A DNA stretch of 35,494 nt. Origin: Burkholderiales bacterium. GTDB lineage: Bacteria; Pseudomonadota; Gammaproteobacteria; Burkholderiales; Burkholderiaceae_E. Below the pieces are notes generated by a model. That model worked only from the letters and a program-made list of their open reading frames with translations, did no database searches and had not been told where the DNA came from. Positions 7,785 through 15,485 of the stretch are shown here, one piece after another (position 1 is the first letter of the stretch; the number at the start of each line of letters is the position of its first letter). Location of the stretch: the NCBI GenBank assembly GCA_003818495.1, contig RPRK01000028.1, positions 1-35,494 of the forward strand. The letters are read 5' to 3'. Position numbers and translations under genes: made by a program.

Positions 7785-8945
7785 TCAGGCGCCGCCGGCC
7801 TCCCGCGGCTTCATCCCGAACCAGGGCCTGAGCGGCCCCAGGCGGCGGACCAGGCCGTGGACGGCGAACCCGATCGCGAACGTCGCCACGATCAGCACCG
7901 GCCCTTCCAGACGCGGGACCCAGCCGAGCGGCAGCAGCATCTGGCTGCCCACGATGATGACCGTCTGGTGCACGAGGTACAGCGGGAAGACCGCCTCGGT
8001 CAGCCGCGCCCGCGGCCGCGCGTCGACGTCGAGATGGCGCCGCGCGAAGCCGAACGCCGCGACGAGCGCGCACCAGGTCTGCACCGAGATCGCCGCCTGC
8101 GCGAGCGGCCCGGCCGGCACCAGCCACACCGACGCCGCCCAGGCGTCGACGGCCAGCAGCAGCGCCGGCCAGCGCAGCGCGGCCATCCGGTCCCAGACGC
8201 CGGGCACGAGCGAGCACACCGCACCCGCCGTGAACATCGATCCGTACAGCAGATGGGCGAACGGATCGTCCACCAGGGCGTGGGTGACCGGGAACCGCTC
8301 CAGCAGCGCGAGTCGCAGCATCAGGATCCACAGCACCGGAACCGCCAGCAGCAGGACGCCGCGGCTCGGCGGCGACGCGGCGCGGGCCCACGACGCGAGC
8401 GCGCCGGGCCGCACCGCGAGCACCGCGCACAGCAGCATCGTGTACAGCCACAGGTAGGGCAGGAACCACAGGTGGTTCCAGGTCGGCAGGATCAGGCAGG
8501 CGCCGCCGTCCCGGCAGAAGCCCGCGTAGCCGGTGAAGTACAGCCCGAGGAAGTCGGCGTAGCCGCCGGTGTACGCGAACCGGCGCAGCACCTCGACGAA
8601 CGCCTGCGGCGGCACGATCAGCACCACCCCGCACAGCAGCGGCAGCAGCAGCTGGCGGCTCCGGCGCCGGGCCACCGCCGCGGCGGACCCGGTGCCGAGC
8701 ATGCGCGCGGTGACCGCGCCGGACACCATGAAGAGCAGGCTCATGCGCCACGGCTCGACCAGCCGCATCCACGGCTCCAGCGCCCGATCGGCGAACGGGC
8801 TCTTCACGTGGAAGTCCCAGGTCACGTAGTACATGCCCACGTGATAGAGCACGAGGACCGCGAACGCGCCGATCCGCAGCCAGTCGAGGAAGAACAGGCG
8901 CCCGGGGTCCGGGGACCCGCGGTCGGGGTTCAGCGCCGGGGGCAC
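7785..8945 (-). CDS. Acyltransferase family 3 integral membrane protein
   Basis: About 386 residues with ten or more hydrophobic segments. The N-terminal RLFFLDWLRIGAFAVLVLYH pattern (D21 and H35 from the chosen start) is the signature of acyltransferase-3 membrane enzymes, which O-acylate surface carbohydrates, lipids or antibiotics. LWFLPYLWLYTMLL and FPLYLVHQTVIIV are further family motifs, with GMKPREAGGA as the tail. The start is unclear: no ATG is suitably placed. I used the GTG at 8945; TTG codons at 9005 and 9011 would add 20 or 22 residues. The acceptor is unknown. The gene is divergent from a hemerythrin-like gene, and a phased CTTAAG array lies upstream. Confidence 0.82.
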   Translation of the reverse strand: MPPALNPDRGSPDPGRLFFLDWLRIGAFAVLVLYHVGMYYVTWDFHVKSPFADRALEPWMRLVEPWRMSLLFMVSGAVTARMLGTGSAAAVARRRSRQLLLPLLCGVVLIVPPQAFVEVLRRFAYTGGYADFLGLYFTGYAGFCRDGGACLILPTWNHLWFLPYLWLYTMLLCAVLAVRPGALASWARAASPPSRGVLLLAVPVLWILMLRLALLERFPVTHALVDDPFAHLLYGSMFTAGAVCSLVPGVWDRMAALRWPALLLAVDAWAASVWLVPAGPLAQAAISVQTWCALVAAFGFARRHLDVDARPRARLTEAVFPLYLVHQTVIIVGSQMLLPLGWVPRLEGPVLIVATFAIGFAVHGLVRRLGPLRPWFGMKPREAGGA

Positions 8946-9039
8946 GGGGCGGCGGGCTCGCGATGGATTCGGACCGGCATGACTGCGGCGGGGTTCGGCG
9001 GGCAAGGCCAAGACTCTAGGCCGGAAACGGCCGAGCCTG

Positions 9040-9078
9040 CTTAAGAGACTCTTAAGAAGCGCTGAGGGAACTCTTACG
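9040..9078. promoter_or_regulatory. Phased CTTAAG array, a probable OmpR/PmrA-type response-regulator site
   Basis: Four hexamers are spaced exactly 11 bp apart: CTTAAG at 9040, CTTAAG at 9051, CTGAGG at 9062 and CTTACG at 9073, each separated by five bases. The first two reproduce the PmrA/QseB-type box (YTTAAK, five bases, YTTAAK) and also form a 17-bp palindrome. The last hexamer ends where a -35 box would lie for a -10-like CAGACT at 9101-9106 in front of the hemerythrin-like gene, the class II layout used by PhoB/OmpR-type activators. No two-component genes are in the window. Confidence 0.6.
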
Positions 9079-9171
9079 AAACGGGCCCGGCGGGGGTCGG
9101 CAGACTCCTCCTCACCGATCGCGGACACCGATCCGCGGCGACCTGAACCCCCCGAACCCCAGGAGGACCCC

Positions 9172-9915
9172 ATGGACCAGTCGACCTTCATCCGCTTCGA
9201 CGACGCGCTGCCGCTGGACGCCGCGCCCCGCATCGACCTGTACGGCCTCGTGCACAAGGGCCTGCGCGCCTTCATGTTCGACACGCTGGCGCGCATGGGC
9301 CGCTGCGACGCGAACGACCCGCAGGACCTCGCCGACACGCTGTCCGCGACCCGGCAGCTGCTCGCGGTCCTGCACGGACACCTGCACCACGAGAACGACT
9401 TCGTGCACGCCGCGCTCGAGGCGCGCCGCCCGGGCGCCTCGCGGCCGACCGCCGAGGACCACGAGGGCCACGAGCAGGCGATCGCCGCGCTCGAGGCCGC
9501 CGTCGACGAGCTCGGGTCGATCGACGCGGCGCGCCGCCCGCGCGCCGCCTACCGGCTGTACCTGCGGCTGGCGCGCTTCGTCGCCGAGAACCTCGAGCAC
9601 ATGGAGGTCGAGGAGACCCACCTGACCGCGCTGCTGCGCGACGCGTTCGACGACACCGAGCTCGCGGCGATCCACGAGCGCCTCGTCGCATCGATCCCGC
9701 CCGAGGAGCTGGCGACGGTCCACCGCTGGATCTTCGTCGGCATCACCCACGACGAGCGCGTCGGCATGCTGTCCGCGATGCGCGAGCACGCACCCGCGCC
9801 GGTCTTCGAGGGGTCGGTGGCACGCTGTCGCGACCTGCTCGCGCCGCGCGACTGGGCGAAGCTCGCGCGCGCGCTCGATCTGCCCGCGGTGGCGGGTCTG
9901 GTCGAGATCTGGTGA
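9172..9915 (+). CDS. Hemerythrin-like (HHE) domain protein
   Basis: The 247-residue soluble protein carries the spaced His/Glu pattern of hemerythrin-like four-helix bundles: H28, HLHHEND around residues 70-76, DHEGHEQ at 97-102, and LEHMEVEETH at 142-150. These would bind a di-iron centre. The C-terminal hundred residues are helical without a recognised domain. Relatives bind oxygen or nitric oxide or protect and repair iron-sulfur proteins; the role here is not determinable. An AGGAGG ribosome binding site precedes the ATG. The upstream region holds the CTTAAG array and a candidate -10, so expression under a response regulator is likely. A hairpin follows the stop. Confidence 0.78.
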   Translation: MDQSTFIRFDDALPLDAAPRIDLYGLVHKGLRAFMFDTLARMGRCDANDPQDLADTLSATRQLLAVLHGHLHHENDFVHAALEARRPGASRPTAEDHEGHEQAIAALEAAVDELGSIDAARRPRAAYRLYLRLARFVAENLEHMEVEETHLTALLRDAFDDTELAAIHERLVASIPPEELATVHRWIFVGITHDERVGMLSAMREHAPAPVFEGSVARCRDLLAPRDWAKLARALDLPAVAGLVEIW

Positions 9916-9930
9916 GGCGGCCCGGCGGCC

Positions 9931-9952
9931 CGGCGGCCCGATGAGGCCGCCG
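9931..9952 (+). terminator. GC-rich hairpin after the hemerythrin-like gene
   Basis: CGGCGGCC and GGCCGCCG pair perfectly over 8 bp around the loop CGATGA, 15 bp after the stop codon. There is no T tract, so this may be an RNA-stabilising hairpin or a weak terminator. Confidence 0.4.
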
Positions 9953-10049
9953 ATCGCCCCGGGTGCGGCGCCTTCGCCGAGCGCCTAGACTGGCGTCTTC
10001 CAGCACCCTGCGGGCGGCCTTCCACGGCCGCCCGGCCGCCTCCGTCGCC

Positions 10050-10532
10050 ATGCCCGTCGCCATGCCCGTCGCACGCCCCGTCGTCAGCGCCTCGACCCGC
10101 TCCATCGCGAGCGCCTCGGCCAGCCCCACCGGACCCTCCCGCCGGTTCGCCCTGCTCGGCCTCGCCGCGCTTGCGCTCGCCCTCGCCGCCTGCCGCGGCG
10201 CGGACGCGGCCGACTCGGTCAGCCTCGACACCGCCCGCGCCGAGCTCGCGGCCGGCCGCGCGGTCGTGATCGACATCCGGGAGCCCGACGAACACCTCAC
10301 CGGCGTGGCCGCCGGCGCACGCCTGTTGCCGATGAGCCGGCTGGCCGCGCGCATCGGCGAGATCCCCACCGATCCGTCGCAGCCGGTGCTGCTGATCTGC
10401 CGCACGCAGAACCGCTCGAGCGCCACGCTCAAGGCGCTGCGCGAGCGCGGCTACGCCCATGTCCGCTACGTCGACGGCGGCATGTCGGAGTGGGCGCGAC
10501 GCGGCTGGCCGATGGTGACGCCGCCGCGCTGA
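10050..10532 (+). CDS. Rhodanese-domain lipoprotein
   Basis: The 160-residue protein has a basic region ending in SRR (30-32), a hydrophobic stretch and a lipobox LAAC with lipidation Cys48, so it should be exported and membrane-anchored; the twin arginine makes Tat export possible. Residues about 56-155 are a single rhodanese domain with VVIDIREPDEH, the catalytic Cys117 in LLICRTQNRSS and VDGGMSEWARRGWP near the end. Rhodaneses transfer sulfane sulfur to thiophilic acceptors; a periplasmic substrate is not evident. Two in-frame ATGs (10050 and 10062) are possible and both leave an unusually long region before the hydrophobic core. It lies 134 bp downstream of the hemerythrin-like gene. Confidence 0.8.
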   Translation: MPVAMPVARPVVSASTRSIASASASPTGPSRRFALLGLAALALALAACRGADAADSVSLDTARAELAAGRAVVIDIREPDEHLTGVAAGARLLPMSRLAARIGEIPTDPSQPVLLICRTQNRSSATLKALRERGYAHVRYVDGGMSEWARRGWPMVTPPR

Positions 10533-10668
10533 GCCGGGCCGCGCCGAACCGATCGGCGCACCCACGCCTTGACGCACCCCGCGGTGCTGCCGACACTCGG
10601 CCGGCGACGCGCCCGCGCACCCGACCCCCGGGCGTGACCGGCGCGCGGCGAAGCGGGGAGACCACACG

Positions 10669-11862
10669 ATGGCCGGCAAGGCGCTCCAGGGCGTGCGCGT
10701 GCTCGAACTCGGCAGCCTGATCGGTGCGCCGTTCTGCGGCACGCTGATGGCCGAGTTCGGCGCGGACGTGATCAAGGTCGAGGACCCGGAGGTCGGCGAC
10801 ATGTCGCGCCACCTCGGCCAGGCCGTCGACGGCACCGGGCTGATGTTCGCCTCGCTCGGGCGCAACAAGCGCTGCGTGACGCTCGACCTGCGCCGCCCCG
10901 AGGGCCAGGCCGTGCTGGCGCGTCTGGCGGCCACCTGCGACGTGGTCATCGAGAACTTCCGCCCCGGCACGCTCGCCGCCTGGAACCTCGACTACGCGAC
11001 GCTCTCGAAGGACCATCCGCGCCTGGTGATGGCCCACGTCTCGGGCTTCGGGCAGACCGGCCCCTACCGCGACCGCCTGGCCTTCGACCGCATCGCCACC
11101 GCGTTCTCCGGCCAGGACTTCATCACCGGCTTTCCCGAGAACCCGCCGACCCGCCCGGGCGGCGCGCTCGCCGACTACATCACCGGCATGTTCTGCACGA
11201 TCGGCGTGCTGGTCGCGCTGCACCACCGCGACCACGTCAGCGGCCGCGGACAGGAGATCGACCTCGCGCTGTACGAGGGCATCCTGAGGCTCGCGGGATC
11301 GATCGAGGCCTTCGACCTGCTCGGCACCGTGCCGCAGCGGATGGGCAACGCGAACCCCGCGATCGCGCCCGCCGAGACCTTCCGCTCGCGCGACGGGCAC
11401 TGGCTGTCGATCAACGGCGGCACCGACAACGTCTGGAAGCGGCTGCTCGCGCTGATGGGCCGCGAGGACCTCGCCGTCGACGCACGCTTCGCGACGGCGC
11501 GCGCCCGCGCGACGCACCAGGCCGAGGTCAACGCCATCGTCGGCGCCTGGACCGCGGGCCTCGACCTCGAGCCGCTGCTCGATGCGCTCGAGCGCGAATC
11601 GGTGCCGGCGGCCAAGGTCAACAGCATCGCCGACGTGGTCGCCGACCCGCACGTGCAGGCGCGCGGCAACGTCGTGCGCGCCGTGCTGGCCTCGGGGCGC
11701 GAGTTCCTCACCAGCGGCGTCGTGCCCAAGCTGTCGGAGACGCCGGGTTCGATCGAGTTCGTCGCGCCGGCGCTCGGCGCGCACACCGACGTGGTGCTGC
11801 GCGAGCTGCTCGGGATGTCCGACGCGGACATCGGCGCGCTCAGGCGCGAGCGGATCGTCTGA
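10669..11862 (+). CDS. Class III CoA-transferase (CaiB/BaiF family)
   Basis: The 397-residue protein has the standard length and motifs of family III CoA-transferases. It begins LQGVRVLELGSLIGAPFCGTLMAEFGADVIKVE, which here is best described as the N-terminal CoA-binding fold; NKRCVTLDLRRPEG and DVVIENFRPGTL follow. D169 in GALADYITG occupies the position of the catalytic aspartate that forms the acyl-enzyme anhydride. Substrates in the family include carnitine, oxalate, formyl, succinyl and branched or aromatic acids; none can be assigned, as no acyl-CoA dehydrogenase or hydratase lies nearby. The ATG is preceded by GGGGAG. The gene converges with the four-part PNPOx-GAF gene. Confidence 0.9.
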   Translation: MAGKALQGVRVLELGSLIGAPFCGTLMAEFGADVIKVEDPEVGDMSRHLGQAVDGTGLMFASLGRNKRCVTLDLRRPEGQAVLARLAATCDVVIENFRPGTLAAWNLDYATLSKDHPRLVMAHVSGFGQTGPYRDRLAFDRIATAFSGQDFITGFPENPPTRPGGALADYITGMFCTIGVLVALHHRDHVSGRGQEIDLALYEGILRLAGSIEAFDLLGTVPQRMGNANPAIAPAETFRSRDGHWLSINGGTDNVWKRLLALMGREDLAVDARFATARARATHQAEVNAIVGAWTAGLDLEPLLDALERESVPAAKVNSIADVVADPHVQARGNVVRAVLASGREFLTSGVVPKLSETPGSIEFVAPALGAHTDVVLRELLGMSDADIGALRRERIV

Positions 11863-11897
11863 GCGGCATCGACGCGGTGGGCGCGGTGGCAGCGATC

Positions 11898-11914
11898 GCC
11901 GCGGCCCCCGCGGC
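11898..11914. terminator. Small hairpin between convergent genes
   Basis: GCCGCGG and CCGCGGC form a 7-bp stem around CCC between the ends of the CoA-transferase gene and the PNPOx-GAF gene. No T tract follows on either strand. Confidence 0.3.
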
Positions 11915-11958
11915 CGTCCCCGCGACCCTCCGGCGGGCCGCGGGCCGACCCGCGTCCC

Positions 11959-14046
11959 TCACCGCACCTCCACCAGCCGCAGCGCGCGCGACACCTCGAG
12001 CCTGAGCCGCCCGCGCCCGGCCTTCTCCAGCCGCAGGCACGCGCAGCGGTCGGCCAGGCGACGCTGCAGCAGCACCAGCCGCGCCTCGAGGTTGTCGCCG
12101 ATGTCCGGCAGCCGCAGCCGCGGATCGAGCCGCAGCTCGCGGTTGGTGAACTGCGTGCGGCCGTGCTCGACGTGGTCGCGCGCCATCAGCCACAGCACCT
12201 GGCCCGCGACGCCCTTGATCAGGTAGTCGTCGCCGAGGAACACGCTGTCGTCGTGCGGGTAGTGACGCAGCGCGATCGGTCCGGCCCCGGGCGATCGCTC
12301 GGGCACGGCGCCTCCCGCCGACGCCCCGGACGCGGCGTCCCCCGTCGAAGCCCCGGACGCGGCGTCTCCCGCCGAGGGCGCGGACGCCCGAGGCGCCCGC
12401 TCGTCCCGAGGACGCACCGACCCTGCCGTCTCGAGCTCGCGCACCTGCTGCGACTGCAGCAGCGGCATCGTCGCGCCGAGCTGCGCGGCGAGCGCGACCA
12501 GCGCGTCCTCGTCGTCGTAGCCGAAGCGGCGGTCCAACGGACTCTCGACGAACAGCACGCCGAACAGGCTGTCGGCCGCGACGATGGGCACCGCGAGCTG
12601 GCTGTGCGCCTCGGGCAGCCCCGGCAGCGCGATCTCGGTCTCCAGCCGGTCGAGCTGCCCGGCACGCGCCACCGACTCGCGCACCGCACGCAGGTACGAG
12701 TACTCGGCGCTCAGGTGGTTGATGCGGATCGCGGTTCGCTCGCGCGCGCAGGTGCCGATCAGCCCCGCGCCCATCGGCACCTCCGAGCCCGCACCCGACG
12801 ACGGATAGCCACGGCTCGCGACGGTGAACAGCCGGTCGGCGCGGCGATCGAGCAGCAGGATCATCGAGTGCTCCCAGCCGAACGCGTCGTGCATCGCGGC
12901 GAGCGTCTCGTCGAGCAGCGCGTTGAGGTCCGTCGCGGCCGCGACGCGCACGGCCGCACGGCGCAGCGCCGCGAGCGGCCGCCCGCAGCGCGGCGCCGTC
13001 GTGCGCGAGGGCGCGCCCCGCGTGACCGCGTGCACCGCCAGCACCCGGTACACGTCGGCGCCGCGCAGCGCGAACACGTCCGCCATCCCGGTCAGCGACG
13101 CGATGCCCGCGAGCTTCGCCTTCATCGCCTCGAAGAGCGCTCCCCGGGTCTCGGTGCGCAGATACCGCAGGTCGAGCCGGACCATCGCGGCGGTGTCCGG
13201 ATGCGGGACCAGCACCTGCGAGAACGGGTTGGCCAGCACGTTCGCGCGGGTCTTGTTGAAGAACTGGAAGGACAGCGCGACGTGCGCGGGGTCGACGTAC
13301 TGGAGCTGCGACAGGTAGGTCAGGTTCGGCGTGCCGTCGGGCGCGCAGGTGGCCATCATCGCGGGCGTCGTGCCCTCGAAGCACTCGCGCAGGGCGTCGA
13401 GGCCGAGGTCGCCGGACGGCGGGTCGTCCGGCAGCGGCGCAGACGCGGCGGGCGACGGAGCCCGCGGAGCGGAGTCGGCCACCGTCGACGCGACCTGCAG
13501 GACGGGCGCACCGGCCGGCGCCGTCGACCTCGGGGCCGATCCCGTCGCCGCCGTTGGCGCGCCGAGCGGATCCCCTGCCTGCGGCCCGGGCGTCGCGATG
13601 AACACCGCCTCGGGCGTGAACGCGATGCCCACGAGCGCGTCGTCGATGCCTTCGAGCAGCGCCTCGGTGTAGGGCGGCGGGTAGTGGACCTCGGCGAGCG
13701 AGACGACGAACGCGTCGCGATAGGCGAGCGCCGTGGCGCGGTCCTCCGGGCCGACGGCGACGGCCCGGGCGTCACGCCCCTTGAGCTGGTAGGTGCGGTG
13801 CGTGCTCGGCTGCGAGAAGACGACCGACACCTGGCCGTTGGCGGCGACGTCCGCCAGCGTGTCCCCGGCCTGCCCGCGCGGCAGCAGCACGACCACCCGT
13901 TCGCCGTCGTGGCGCGTGCCGACCGCCCGCACGACGTGCGGGCGCAGCGACGCATCGCGCGTCGCCACGCCGATGCTGACGCCGCCGCGCACGAACGCGC
14001 ACAGCGACGCGTCGAGCACGGGGACGGGAAGCTGGACCGGAGCCAT
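11959..14046 (-). CDS. Multidomain protein: two PNPOx-like split barrels, GAF, C-terminal winged-helix-like domain
   Basis: The 695-residue protein reads as four units. Residues 1-155 resemble a pyridoxamine-phosphate-oxidase-like flavin split barrel (GVSIGVATRD, LKGRDARAVAVGP). After an Ala/Pro linker, residues 215-345 form a second, more typical one (PAMMATCAPDGTPNLTYLS, FFNKTRANVLANP). Residues 365-530 are a GAF domain (LIGTCARERTAIRIN, SQLAVPIVAADSLFGVLFVES). A second linker holds a 9-residue repeat, and residues 590-695 (DDYLIKGVAGQVLWLMARDH, FTNRELRLDP, DNLEARLVLLQRRL) look like a winged helix. The design suggests a flavin- or small-molecule-sensing regulator, which is an inference. The chosen ATG directly precedes the first barrel. 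Confidence 0.72.
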   Translation of the reverse strand: MAPVQLPVPVLDASLCAFVRGGVSIGVATRDASLRPHVVRAVGTRHDGERVVVLLPRGQAGDTLADVAANGQVSVVFSQPSTHRTYQLKGRDARAVAVGPEDRATALAYRDAFVVSLAEVHYPPPYTEALLEGIDDALVGIAFTPEAVFIATPGPQAGDPLGAPTAATGSAPRSTAPAGAPVLQVASTVADSAPRAPSPAASAPLPDDPPSGDLGLDALRECFEGTTPAMMATCAPDGTPNLTYLSQLQYVDPAHVALSFQFFNKTRANVLANPFSQVLVPHPDTAAMVRLDLRYLRTETRGALFEAMKAKLAGIASLTGMADVFALRGADVYRVLAVHAVTRGAPSRTTAPRCGRPLAALRRAAVRVAAATDLNALLDETLAAMHDAFGWEHSMILLLDRRADRLFTVASRGYPSSGAGSEVPMGAGLIGTCARERTAIRINHLSAEYSYLRAVRESVARAGQLDRLETEIALPGLPEAHSQLAVPIVAADSLFGVLFVESPLDRRFGYDDEDALVALAAQLGATMPLLQSQQVRELETAGSVRPRDERAPRASAPSAGDAASGASTGDAASGASAGGAVPERSPGAGPIALRHYPHDDSVFLGDDYLIKGVAGQVLWLMARDHVEHGRTQFTNRELRLDPRLRLPDIGDNLEARLVLLQRRLADRCACLRLEKAGRGRLRLEVSRALRLVEVR
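12314..12367. repeat. Two copies of a 27-bp repeat coding a protein linker
   Basis: A 27-bp unit containing GCCCCGGACGCGGCGTC occurs twice in tandem and codes the paired nine-residue segments GDAASGAST and GDAASGASA in the linker between the GAF and C-terminal domains of the PNPOx-GAF protein. Confidence 0.75.
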
Positions 14047-14162
14047 CGAGCTGCGCCGCAGGGGACCGCGTCGATCGTGGCGGGCCGCGCGCCGGGCCGC
14101 AAGAGGCTCGACCGATGGCGCGGCCGGGACCTACACGGCACGCGACGGGGCCCCCGGCGGCG

Positions 14163-15485
14163 CTACGGGTACGGCGAGCCCATCGCCTCGAACACCTTCA
14201 GCGCCGCGTAGGCGTCGTTGGCCGCATAGAGCAGCTGCTGCGGGGAGAGCCTCGGCGCGCCCCAGTTCGAGGTCGTGACCGACTTCGACTTGGTCAGGCG
14301 CCGGCCCAGCACCACGGCGACCGCCGCCTTCGCGCCGAGCGCCTGCTTGTGCCCGAGACTGCGCAGCACCTGCGACACCTCGACGCTCGCGCGCAGCCGC
14401 GTGTGCAGCTTGTGCTCGAGCGGGCCGCGGTCCGAGTCCAGGCCGAAGCCGACCTTGACGATGGCCTCCGACTCGAGCACGTCGCGCAGGAAGGCGATCG
14501 GGGTCCGGTCGTTCACCTGGACGATGAAGCCCTGGTCGCCGGTGGCGAACTGGATCACGTGCGGGCCGTCGCGCACGGCGTCGCGGGTGAAGGTGGGCTT
14601 GGACTCGGTGTCGAAGCCCACGAAGCGCGCTCGGGTCATCGCGCGCAGCGCGGCATCGGCCTGCTCGGCCGTCTCGACGACGACGATGCGCTCGAGGGGC
14701 AGCGGATCGAAGGGCGGCAGCGCCGCGATCTGCTCGCGGGTCGGCCGCTCGCGGAACGCGGGGCCGGGGCGTCGATGACGGTTCGGGGTGGCGGAGGTCA
14801 TCGGGTCTGGAGCGGGGAGAGGTGCGACGGGTGCGGCGGACGCTGCACGGGGCGATCGCTGCGATCGCGGTACGGGCGCGGGCGAGGCCGGCGCCGCGGG
14901 CATGGCGAGCGTGGCCTGCGACGCGGACGATGCCGTCGGCGCGGGCATGGCCGGTGTCGACGACACGGCCACGTCCGCCCGCACGAGCCGCGAGCGCGCC
15001 GCCCCGAGCAGCGCCCGCGAGTAGACCGCATGGAAGCCGGACAGCGCGTGGAAGGCGACGCCCATGCGGCCGCCCACGCCCGTCGCCGCGCGCCGCGGCA
15101 CCACCGCGGACCCGAAGTAGAGCCGCGTGCCGGCGCCCGCCGCGAGCGGCTCGACCATCAGCCACGAGCGCGTGCGGCGCGTGAAGTCGCAGAGCAGCAG
15201 CTGATCGGGTGCGCGCCCCTCCACCGTCCAGGCGGCGAACGCATCGCTGCGGGCGTCGGCGAGCAGGCGGGCGTCCTCGGGGGACGAGGGCTTCCCGGCG
15301 AACCAGGCGAGCAGTCGCCGCTCCACGCCGAACAGCGTCGTCGTGTAGAACGCCTCGACGAATTCGGCGTGCGTCACCGGGCGCGGCACGTCGACGACCC
15401 AGCAGTCGGTGAAGCCGCCCACGTCGCGGTACCGCGCGAGCAGCGCGTGGGCGGGGAGCTCGCCGGGTCGGATGGAGGACGTCAC
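14163..15485 (-). CDS. Unknown-domain / DEDDy 3'-5' exonuclease fusion
   Basis: The 440-residue open frame joins two modules. Residues 1-167 form an alpha/beta domain I do not firmly recognise (FTDCWVVDVPRPVTHAEFVEAF, TRLYFGSAVVPRR, GFHAVYSRALL); it faintly recalls DUF2867-like proteins. A 65-residue Ala/Pro/Ser linker follows. Residues 245-436 are a RNase D-like exonuclease: FDTE (D292, E294), KVGFGLDSD (D350/D352) and YAANDAY (Y420, D424), so catalysis appears intact. The start is a GTG overlapping the stop of the FtrA-like gene by 4 bp (GTGA), indicating translational coupling. The exonuclease could also start separately at Met229 (14801), but no clear ribosome binding site precedes it. 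Confidence 0.72.
   Translation of the reverse strand: MTSSIRPGELPAHALLARYRDVGGFTDCWVVDVPRPVTHAEFVEAFYTTTLFGVERRLLAWFAGKPSSPEDARLLADARSDAFAAWTVEGRAPDQLLLCDFTRRTRSWLMVEPLAAGAGTRLYFGSAVVPRRAATGVGGRMGVAFHALSGFHAVYSRALLGAARSRLVRADVAVSSTPAMPAPTASSASQATLAMPAAPASPAPVPRSQRSPRAASAAPVAPLPAPDPMTSATPNRHRRPGPAFRERPTREQIAALPPFDPLPLERIVVVETAEQADAALRAMTRARFVGFDTESKPTFTRDAVRDGPHVIQFATGDQGFIVQVNDRTPIAFLRDVLESEAIVKVGFGLDSDRGPLEHKLHTRLRASVEVSQVLRSLGHKQALGAKAAVAVVLGRRLTKSKSVTTSNWGAPRLSPQQLLYAANDAYAALKVFEAMGSPYP

Noticed and set aside
9931-9952. Hairpin considered as a strong factor-independent terminator
   Set aside because: The stem is perfect but there is no T tract, so it is listed only as a low-confidence terminator.
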